A DNA stretch of 64,000 nt from the NCBI GenBank assembly GCA_020630395.1, contig JAHDBM010000004.1, positions 49,147 through 113,146 of the forward strand, in the 5' to 3' direction. Positions 9,968-16,530 of this stretch are shown in pieces; within the stretch, counting starts at the first letter, position 1; each line of letters opens with the position of its first letter. Source of the DNA: Flavobacteriales bacterium. GTDB lineage: Bacteria > Bacteroidota > Bacteroidia > Flavobacteriales_D > CAJJDF01. A program made the translations under genes and the position numbers. Under the pieces are notes generated by a model. It was not told the origin of the DNA and ran no database searches. It saw only the letters and a list, made by a program, of their open reading frames with translations.

Positions 9968-10774
9968 ATGAAAAAAATAGTATTAGGATTTAGTGGTTTA
10001 TTGTTTCTAATAGCATGCAACAATAAAAGAGATAACGTTAAAACAGAAGAACAAGCTACAGTAGAAGAAACTACCGATAAAAGAGCAGTAAATCCATATG
10101 TTGCTTCTATTGAAGAAGCTCATAATAAAAATAAATTTTTAAAGGAAGAGGTAGTGAGCTTTAACTTGAATCTTTCTTTTGGGGGTAAAGAACGAATTAA
10201 TGGCAAACTAACCCTAGCAACTAACTCCAGTAAAGGAAGGTTAGATTATACCAATGGTAAAACAATCCTCTATAATCAAGATGGGATTTATTATTCTAAT
10301 AATTTTGAGTCTACTCAAGGAATAGGGTTTGATGCTTATACCTGGTCATATTTCTTTTTGTTTCCCTACAAATTAAGTGATCCAGGAACTAAATGGGCAG
10401 ACTACACAGCTACCGATTCACTTAGTAAATCTCATAATACTAAAAAATTATTGTTCGAAGCTGGTACAGGTGAGGCTCCAGATGATTGGTATATCACCTA
10501 TGCAAACAAAGGAAATAATAGGGTAGATTATGCGGCTTATATTGTTACTGCAAATAAATCTCAAGAAGAAGCTGAAGTAGACCCTCATGGTATACGATAC
10601 ATTAATTATAAAGAAATAAATGGAATACCAATTGCTCACAGTTGGACTTTTTGGGCTTGGAGAGATGGTTTAGGGTTTACTAAACAATTAGGAGAAGCAG
10701 AACTTACTAATGTTGAATTTCGTAAAGAAGAAGAAAAAGAGTTTATTCCATCAACAGATTTTATAAAATTATAA
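9968..10774 (+). CDS. Uncharacterised lipoprotein (DUF6503-like)
   Basis: 268 residues with a lipoprotein signal ending at Cys17 (LLFLIAC). The body contains paired aromatic blocks (WSYFFLFPYKLSDPGTKW and SWTFWAWRDGLGF) and resembles Bacteroidota lipoproteins annotated DUF6503; I am not certain of that assignment. The fold may be a LolA/LolB-like half barrel, judging from the KGRLDYTNGKTILYNQDGIYY strand pattern, but this is inference. It is the middle gene of a tight set of three: its ATG directly follows the upstream stop and one base separates it from the next gene. Confidence 0.65.
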   Translation: MKKIVLGFSGLLFLIACNNKRDNVKTEEQATVEETTDKRAVNPYVASIEEAHNKNKFLKEEVVSFNLNLSFGGKERINGKLTLATNSSKGRLDYTNGKTILYNQDGIYYSNNFESTQGIGFDAYTWSYFFLFPYKLSDPGTKWADYTATDSLSKSHNTKKLLFEAGTGEAPDDWYITYANKGNNRVDYAAYIVTANKSQEEAEVDPHGIRYINYKEINGIPIAHSWTFWAWRDGLGFTKQLGEAELTNVEFRKEEEKEFIPSTDFIKL

Positions 10775-10775
10775 T

Positions 10776-11447
10776 ATGATAAGAGTTGGATTTATATTGA
10801 TATTGTGTATGATTGGATTGTTTGGATCAAGCCAAACAATTAACTCAGTTTATTTTGAAAATCCTCAGCCATTAAATACTAAAAACACTTCTTCTTTTAG
10901 TGCTGATGTTATAGGAAGGTATTATAAAGCAACTGATAACATAATAGACCTTGTAATAGATTCAACTAAAATAGAAGTAAAGTATCTAGTTAAGATGTTA
11001 CTTAGAATGGATGAAATAAAATCTAATGATAAATATTACATCAAAAATAATTTGCTGTATGGAGTAAACGAAAAAAAGGGATTGGAGTTTTTTGTAAAAA
11101 ACGATACAGTATATTTTGGTGTATTTCAAACGGAAACTTTTTTTGAACAAACTGACTCATCTTTTATTCGAAAAATTGGCAATAAATATGTGTTAAATGA
11201 AAAAAAGGAAGATGCTTGGGACGTGACAGTTCTATACAAAAAGGATACAACACTCTATATAAGAACAATTGATTTAATTGAAGAAGAAGAAAAAGTAAAC
11301 AAATATTTAGCTCCACTTACTAAAAAAGTAATCAATAAAGAACATACTTACATCAGTAATCCATCTGTAAAGAAGATGAAAAGCTTTGTTTCAGCAAAAG
11401 GCTTTTATGATATTATTAAGTATCATGTTAAGCTAGAGGAGGAGTAA
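10776..11447 (+). CDS. Uncharacterised secreted protein
   Basis: 223 residues, signal peptide ending near residue 20 (IGLFGSSQ). No family recognised; the mature part is soluble, rich in Lys, Asp and Tyr, with many short predicted beta strands. It is the last gene of the three-gene set that begins with the MORN-repeat protein. Its 3' end overlaps the convergent 245-residue membrane protein gene by 20 bp, so no separate terminator is possible between them. Confidence 0.6.
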   Translation: MIRVGFILILCMIGLFGSSQTINSVYFENPQPLNTKNTSSFSADVIGRYYKATDNIIDLVIDSTKIEVKYLVKMLLRMDEIKSNDKYYIKNNLLYGVNEKKGLEFFVKNDTVYFGVFQTETFFEQTDSSFIRKIGNKYVLNEKKEDAWDVTVLYKKDTTLYIRTIDLIEEEEKVNKYLAPLTKKVINKEHTYISNPSVKKMKSFVSAKGFYDIIKYHVKLEEE

Positions 11448-12165
11448 CATCAACATGATCGTTATCAATAGGTAGGTTATTCAAAATAACAATCTTTTGA
11501 TATATCTTTCTACTTAACCCAGTAGTGAGTACTTCAATTTCATTTACCGATCGTACAATAACTTCATCTGGTAAACTTTGAGAATATAAGGCTGCAACCT
11601 TTGCAATTAATGCATGTGCTTCTGAGCAGTAATCTAAATATCTTTGTAATTCAAATCGAGTTAAAGTTCGCTTTGGAGAATTGACTGTGTTAAAGTTTTT
11701 AGAAAGAATTAAGTTAGGGTCTTTTGTGAGTTGATGCATATCTATAACATGAGCGATTACTCTTAATTCATGTAATGATTTAATTGTTCTTTTTCGTTTA
11801 ACACGAGTTTCAATTGTTACTAAAAAGAAAACAGCTGCACCAAGCAATACAATATCATTAAAAATAGCTTCTGTTATTCCGACAACATTACCTAGTGTTG
11901 TATTTTCTATTTTAAGCTCAATAAACGTTACACTAAATACTAAACCAATTAATGCAGTAATAATAAGACCGTAAGCAAAAATTCGCAATGGAATATTAGG
12001 TTTTGATACCCATTCAATATTCTCTTTACTGTTTTTAGTTAAGGTTAATAGATTTCCGACAGCTTTACGTAAACCAGATTCGGGAAATCGATCTGCAATA
12101 CGCATTTCCAGTTTATTAACTGTACGAATAATTTTTTCAGGATCTAATTGATTATTTAAGCTCAT
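11428..12165 (-). CDS. Two-TM membrane protein translationally coupled to dltA
   Basis: 245 residues, family not recognised. Layout: soluble N-terminal part (about 1-60, basic/helical), TM1 about 61-82, TM2 about 98-118, then a Lys/Arg-rich stretch (RVKRKR) and a long helical C-terminal domain (about 125-245). The basic stretch after TM2 suggests both ends are cytoplasmic. Its ATG overlaps the dltA stop as ATGA, so it is the distal gene of the dlt-type operon. The known Gram-positive operon has no such protein, making this a candidate accessory or regulatory component. Its 3' end overlaps a convergent gene by 20 bp. Confidence 0.75.
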   Translation of the reverse strand: MSLNNQLDPEKIIRTVNKLEMRIADRFPESGLRKAVGNLLTLTKNSKENIEWVSKPNIPLRIFAYGLIITALIGLVFSVTFIELKIENTTLGNVVGITEAIFNDIVLLGAAVFFLVTIETRVKRKRTIKSLHELRVIAHVIDMHQLTKDPNLILSKNFNTVNSPKRTLTRFELQRYLDYCSEAHALIAKVAALYSQSLPDEVIVRSVNEIEVLTTGLSRKIYQKIVILNNLPIDNDHVDVTPPLA

Positions 12166-13664
12166 TTATATAGTCCTTTTTTAAAATTTTCAACTAATTG
12201 TTTTCCATCAATTTTATGGTTTGCATTAACCGGAAATTCATGAATAGCAATAATGTTTTTAGGAATCATATAAGCGGGTAATTTGGGTTTAATTGCCTCT
12301 TTTACATTATTAGCGGTTGCATCATTAGTATTCACTAATTGAACAAAGCTAATAATGGCTTTAACATCATTTCCTCTTTTTAAAGGAACAGTATAAGCGA
12401 GCTTTACAATTTCTAAATCATTTAAAACAGATGTAATTTCTCCAAGCTCTATTCGGTATCCGTTAAATTTTATTTGATTATCAATCCTACCATTAAAAAA
12501 CACCATATCGTCTTTGTAATAGCCTAAATCTCCAGTACGATATGCCTTTTTACCCTCAATCGTAAAAAACTTTTCTTTTGTCTGCTCAAGATTTTTAAAA
12601 TATCCGGTAGAAACATGATCGCCAATTAATATGATTTCACCAATTGGGTTATCATTTTCTATAGGCTCAATCATAACATCACTATCCCGTTTAGGAAAAC
12701 CAATTGGAAGTATTTCATAAGTAGATAAAATTTCATCAGTAAGTGTAATCCATGTACTTGTTATAGTTGCTTCAGTGGGACCATAAGCATTAATTACTCT
12801 ACATGCATTAAAATTATTGAATAGCGTTTTTACTGTTCTTTTGGGTAGTTCTTCTCCTGCAAATACAAATGTTTTTAACTGTGGAAGTTCAGAACTATTA
12901 AAATTTAATTCTCTTAAATACAGATAAACAAAAGAGGGAGTAGAAGTCCAAACTGTACAGCCGTATTGCTTTATCTTATCGATAAAATCATCTTGTTTGG
13001 CTTGTTCTCTACTCACTAAAAATAATGATGCCCCTAATGAGAACGAACTTAATAGATCATAAAGAGATACATCAAATGTAAAGGGTGATTGATTTAAGAA
13101 AACATCATCTTTGGAATAGCCATAATCTTGATGTATCCAGTCTAAAAAGCTTAGTAAACAAGTATTGGTAATTTGAACCCCTTTTGGCTCTCCAGTCGAG
13201 CCAGAAGTGAACATAATATAGCGTAATGGATCATTTGCATTCCAAAAGATATTATCTTCATTATAATTTGGTGTACAAGAGATGTTGACGCTACAATCAA
13301 GATTAATCTCAGCAGCAAAAATAAGAGGTAACGTTTTATTGGTACAGTTAATCACTACTTGACTATTAGATGATTGTTGTATAGTAATTAAGCGTTCATT
13401 TGGATAAATAGTATCGATAGGGATATATGGAATATCTAAATGAATTAGGGCTAATATACTAATAGCATAATGAGCTTCTTTATGTCCGTATATGATAACC
13501 GGATGCCCCTTGGGAATAGATAAGCTTTCTATAGCTCCTTTAAGTTTTATAACATGATTATATGTTTCTTGCCAGGTTAGCGATTTATCACTCCCATAAA
13601 TACAAGGCTTATCTTGATTAATTTCCAGCTCTTCAAAGCTATTGGTATGGAAGTTAAATTTCAT
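12162..13664 (-). CDS. dltA: D-alanine--carrier protein ligase, DltA-like
   Basis: Adenylate-forming enzyme, 500 residues, the usual DltA length. It is expected to activate D-alanine as the adenylate and load it on the phosphopantetheine arm of the adjacent DltC. Visible motifs: TSGSTGEPKG P-loop (about 153-162), NAYGPTEAT, YRTGDLGYYKDD, GRIDNQIKFNGYRIELGEI, and the C-terminal Lys in NHKIDGK. There is no condensation or carrier domain, so it is a stand-alone ligase rather than an NRPS fragment. It follows dltB by 31 bp, and its stop overlaps the next ATG. The amino acid is inferred from the operon; the pocket was not modelled. Confidence 0.88.
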   Translation of the reverse strand: MKFNFHTNSFEELEINQDKPCIYGSDKSLTWQETYNHVIKLKGAIESLSIPKGHPVIIYGHKEAHYAISILALIHLDIPYIPIDTIYPNERLITIQQSSNSQVVINCTNKTLPLIFAAEINLDCSVNISCTPNYNEDNIFWNANDPLRYIMFTSGSTGEPKGVQITNTCLLSFLDWIHQDYGYSKDDVFLNQSPFTFDVSLYDLLSSFSLGASLFLVSREQAKQDDFIDKIKQYGCTVWTSTPSFVYLYLRELNFNSSELPQLKTFVFAGEELPKRTVKTLFNNFNACRVINAYGPTEATITSTWITLTDEILSTYEILPIGFPKRDSDVMIEPIENDNPIGEIILIGDHVSTGYFKNLEQTKEKFFTIEGKKAYRTGDLGYYKDDMVFFNGRIDNQIKFNGYRIELGEITSVLNDLEIVKLAYTVPLKRGNDVKAIISFVQLVNTNDATANNVKEAIKPKLPAYMIPKNIIAIHEFPVNANHKIDGKQLVENFKKGLYK

Positions 13665-13695
13665 GTATTAATTTTTATTATTCCACTATGAATTG

Positions 13696-14862
13696 TTATA
13701 AAAAGGGAAAATAACCACTAAAAATATAAATGGCAAATGCTGTTATGTTAAAGGTTATAATGATAGATAAAACCGTAACTATTTTAGGGGATAAACCACC
13801 AAAGAACACATCTTTTTTCTGTTTTCTACAGTTATAAACGTATGTATTATGTATTACTGAGTATAAACCAAACAAAGCACCACTAAGAATAAAATTTTTA
13901 TGAAACCCATTCCAGCATCCCATAAGCGTAAAAGTGGAAAATAAGGCTAAGTTTTGTCTTATAAGTGGTTTCTTTTTTAGCTTAGGTTTCTTACTAAAGA
14001 ATTTATAGAAAGGAGTGAAAAAATAATCTTTAAGCCAGTCTCCAAGAGTAATGTGAAACCGTTTCCAAAATTCCTGTGGATTTTTAGCTAAAAAAGGAAG
14101 GTTAAAGTTTTCAGGTACATGAATTCCCATCATCTTTGCTATGCCAATAGCCATAGAAGAGTATCCTGCAAAATCGAAAAATAAGTATAAGTGATAGGAA
14201 TACATGGTGTTTAACATGGGTAACACTTCTTTTGCATGTACATCTTGCCATGGTAACCAATAGCGGTTAATAGCTTCAGCAATTACATATTTATATAATA
14301 CTCCTAGTAAAAAAAGCTCCCAGCCCTTTATAACGTTTTGCAGGGTTAAGTTGCTGTACCCAGTAGCTATGTTTTTTTTAAACCTTGGGTATCGATCAAT
14401 AGGACCAATTAGGATTGTTGGTGTAAAAATTAGGTAGTTGGTATACGATTTAAAATCTATCGCTTTATCGGTAGGTTTAGCATCTAAATAAATGCTAATT
14501 AATCGAAAACTGATGTATGATAGACCAGCAAAGAATATAAATTCACTGATGTTATTAGGGTAAAAATCAACTTTAATATTAGCCTTAAATACAATCATAG
14601 GGAGTAACATAAGCAGAACTCCTAATAATTTCTTTTTTGGTTTAATAATCTCCTGGAATAAAAAGTATATTCCATAGGTATAGCCTAAAAACAATACTAA
14701 GTGTAGCGGTTTAGGATAATACAATAAAATATAAGCAACACTTAATAATAAAATTGCCGAACCATAAGGAATAACCTTGCTTAAAAAGGCTTTTATAAAG
14801 TAAAGCACCAGAATAAAAATTCCAGCAATAATAAAATAATCTATGGAACTAAATGGAGCCAT
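13696..14862 (-). CDS. dltB: MBOAT acyltransferase, DltB-like
   Basis: 388-residue polytopic protein of the membrane-bound O-acyltransferase family. DltB forms a membrane channel that takes the D-alanyl group from DltC on the cytoplasmic side and passes it outward. Visible features: about 10 TM segments, DFAGYSSMAIGIAKMMG (about 230-246), the FWKRFHITLGDWL block with His270, and the conserved channel His321 in CWNGFH. Its ATG overlaps the dltX stop as TAATG, indicating translational coupling with DltX. AlgI-type alginate acetylases share the fold, but the dltA, dltC, dltD and dltX neighbours favour DltB. Confidence 0.9.
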   Translation of the reverse strand: MAPFSSIDYFIIAGIFILVLYFIKAFLSKVIPYGSAILLLSVAYILLYYPKPLHLVLFLGYTYGIYFLFQEIIKPKKKLLGVLLMLLPMIVFKANIKVDFYPNNISEFIFFAGLSYISFRLISIYLDAKPTDKAIDFKSYTNYLIFTPTILIGPIDRYPRFKKNIATGYSNLTLQNVIKGWELFLLGVLYKYVIAEAINRYWLPWQDVHAKEVLPMLNTMYSYHLYLFFDFAGYSSMAIGIAKMMGIHVPENFNLPFLAKNPQEFWKRFHITLGDWLKDYFFTPFYKFFSKKPKLKKKPLIRQNLALFSTFTLMGCWNGFHKNFILSGALFGLYSVIHNTYVYNCRKQKKDVFFGGLSPKIVTVLSIIITFNITAFAIYIFSGYFPFL

Positions 14863-15044
14863 TAAAAGTTTTGATAAACAAAAGTTGAGTTAGAAGTAGG
14901 TTGTTGCAAATCATTACTATATGGCTTGTAGATAAACCATATTCCTAATATAATAGCTGTATATAAAATCACTTTCCAAGTAGTATTTGAAATAAGTTTA
15001 TCTTTCATCAATATTATGTTAATTATAGTTGGTTGTTTACTCAT
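14862..15044 (-). CDS. dltX: DltX-like single-TM microprotein with C-terminal FVYQNF
   Basis: 60-codon frame (48 codons if it starts at the internal ATG at 15008, which matches the usual DltX length better). One TM segment at about residues 22-39 (WKVILYTAIILGIWFIY), a short Ser/Asn/Gln-rich linker, and a C-terminus reading F-V-Y-Q-N-F-stop. DltX proteins of Gram-positive bacteria end in FxYxxF, and the Tyr there is proposed as the acyl relay from DltB to DltD; all three key residues are present here, at the very end. Its stop overlaps dltB (TAATG) and it lies between dltD and dltB. The short length alone would make it doubtful; position, topology and tail together make it convincing. Confidence 0.85.
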   Translation of the reverse strand: MSKQPTIINIILMKDKLISNTTWKVILYTAIILGIWFIYKPYSNDLQQPTSNSTFVYQNF

Positions 15045-15063
15045 TCAATAACAAATTAGCCCA

Positions 15064-16248
15064 TTATGGGCTTTCATTGTATGGAATGTTATAATGATTA
15101 ATAATTTTTTGGTTTATTCTTAGCCAACCATAATCTCCTAGGTGCATAACATCAGTTAACATTCCTTTTTCATAATGAGCAGTATCGCTAATAAACATAT
15201 TAAAAGTAGGGATGTTAAATCGATTACTTATAGATTCTATAGAATCTATAATGGGGGTTAAATCGGTTAGGTTTTCGTATGCATAAGGATTTAATGGCTG
15301 TATAATGAATAAGGGATCGGCTTTATATTCGTGTAATAATTGACATAATAACCTAAAGTCTTGTAATTCCTGATTATTATTCATTTCTGGAATTTTTTGA
15401 AAAGCTTTTTTCCCTTTTGTGTAATTGGTATAGTAGTCATTATTTATACCCCATTTATTATTAGTTGATTGATTAGTGTGGTCGTTTATTGACTTGGCTG
15501 TTAATTTATCCCACTTTATGCTAGGTAAACTGTCTTTTTTTGGTGTGTGGTTGCAGTTGTCTGGAAGAACGGGAGTAATTTCTTTTCTAGAGTTTAGCAA
15601 TAGATTATTTATAAAGCTTAGAGGAGCATTTTTTATTTTACTCCATTCGTTACGATCATAATAAAAAGCCTTCATTACCCATGAAGGACTACTGATGTCA
15701 TTATAATTTCGGGAGATATAATCACTTAGAGCTTGCTTATAGGTGTAATTTAAAGAATCATTTCGGTATATATTTAACAGAAAACGCTCGTTAGCATATT
15801 CTAAGAAAGATGGAATAGAAGTTCCTTTTTCATAACCATTCGTAAACCATCCAGGCGAAACAACCACAATAATTTTACTATCCTTTAGGTATTGACTATA
15901 ATGTAATAGCTGAGTGAAAATTGCAAAATTTTGATTTCCTGCATGTCCCATTCCAAGCACATTCGAATAGGTATGTTTAGGAATAAAATGAAACGGTTTA
16001 AGTTTTGAAGTGTCTTTTCCAGTTAATTCGGAAGAACCTAAAATAAGAATGTTATTTTTTATTGATAAGTTAAGCGCTATATCAGCTTCAGCTTGATCGC
16101 CTTTATCATAATTTAAGTAAAGGCCAGATGTTTTGGAAAGACATAGACTATCAGGTGTTATTTCGTTCTCCGGAAATGTAGTAATGCAAAAATAGGAGAT
16201 GCCCCCAGCAACAATTAATGTGATTAAATGAAGAACAACTTGTTTCAT
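15064..16248 (-). CDS. dltD: DltD-like SGNH-type acyl transferase/esterase
   Basis: 394 residues with an N-terminal membrane anchor (about residues 5-25) and an extracytoplasmic catalytic domain. DltD acts outside the membrane in the last step of D-alanylation. Visible catalytic features: ILGSSEL (residues 69-75, nucleophilic Ser at 72/73), MGHAGNQN, and D366-V-M-H369 near the C-terminus supplying the Asp/His pair. It is preceded by dltC with a 4-bp ATGA overlap and followed by dltX. The central region (about 200-270) is Asn/Lys-rich and less conserved. In this Gram-negative setting the acceptor would be a periplasmic or surface polymer; which one is unknown. Confidence 0.87.
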   Translation of the reverse strand: MKQVVLHLITLIVAGGISYFCITTFPENEITPDSLCLSKTSGLYLNYDKGDQAEADIALNLSIKNNILILGSSELTGKDTSKLKPFHFIPKHTYSNVLGMGHAGNQNFAIFTQLLHYSQYLKDSKIIVVVSPGWFTNGYEKGTSIPSFLEYANERFLLNIYRNDSLNYTYKQALSDYISRNYNDISSPSWVMKAFYYDRNEWSKIKNAPLSFINNLLLNSRKEITPVLPDNCNHTPKKDSLPSIKWDKLTAKSINDHTNQSTNNKWGINNDYYTNYTKGKKAFQKIPEMNNNQELQDFRLLCQLLHEYKADPLFIIQPLNPYAYENLTDLTPIIDSIESISNRFNIPTFNMFISDTAHYEKGMLTDVMHLGDYGWLRINQKIINHYNIPYNESP

Positions 16249-16472
16249 TGTTTCTCTAAGTAGGCTACAATATGATTTATGGATTCAAAGTGTTCTGGAA
16301 TGACATCACTATTAGGAATGTGAACATCATACTCCTCTTCAATAGCAACAACAAGATCCACTACCACAATTGAATCTAATAAACCAGACTCTATTAAAGA
16401 TTCTTCATTGGAAACTTCAGTAAACGCTAGTTCGTTAATTTGCTCTTTTAAAAAATCATGTAAACCTTCCAT
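16245..16472 (-). CDS. dltC: D-alanyl carrier protein, DltC-like
   Basis: 75-residue acyl-carrier-type protein. The phosphopantetheine site is Ser34 in SGLLDSIVVVDL, the LDS form typical of DltC rather than the DSL of fatty acid ACP. It is acidic, with the expected four-helix pattern (EEEYDVHIPNSDV in helix II/loop). It would carry D-alanine from DltA to DltB. First gene of the operon; its stop overlaps the dltD start by 4 bp. A TATATTTG box ends only four bases before the ATG, so a leaderless transcript is possible. Confidence 0.87.
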   Translation of the reverse strand: MEGLHDFLKEQINELAFTEVSNEESLIESGLLDSIVVVDLVVAIEEEYDVHIPNSDVIPEHFESINHIVAYLEKQ

Positions 16473-16476
16473 GTGG

Positions 16477-16484
16477 CAAATATA
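16477..16484 (-). promoter_or_regulatory. Possible -7 promoter box of the dlt operon
   Basis: TATATTTG on the minus strand, an exact match to the Bacteroidota -7 consensus TAnnTTTG. At the expected -33 spacing there is TTT rather than TTG. If used, transcription would start at or within a few bases of the dltC ATG. Confidence 0.4.
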
Positions 16485-16501
16485 GGGATTTAAAGATTGT
16501 A

Positions 16502-16530
16502 TAAAAAGAGGCTTTTAGCTTCTTTTTTTA
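16502..16530 (-). terminator. Possible weak terminator after sprA
   Basis: On the minus strand a 6-bp stem (agaagc/gcctct, one mismatch) with an AT-rich loop is followed by five T residues, immediately after the sprA stop. It would separate sprA from the dlt operon, but the stem is short. Confidence 0.35.

Noticed and set aside
13696..14862. Alginate-type O-acetylation (AlgI) instead of DltB
   Set aside because: A carrier protein, an adenylating ligase and a DltX-like peptide in the same operon fit D-alanylation and not AlgI-type acetylation.
15059..15071. Palindrome gcccattatgggc between dltD and dltX as a terminator
   Set aside because: Stem of five bases, no T run, and it overlaps the dltD stop codon; it would break an otherwise compact operon.
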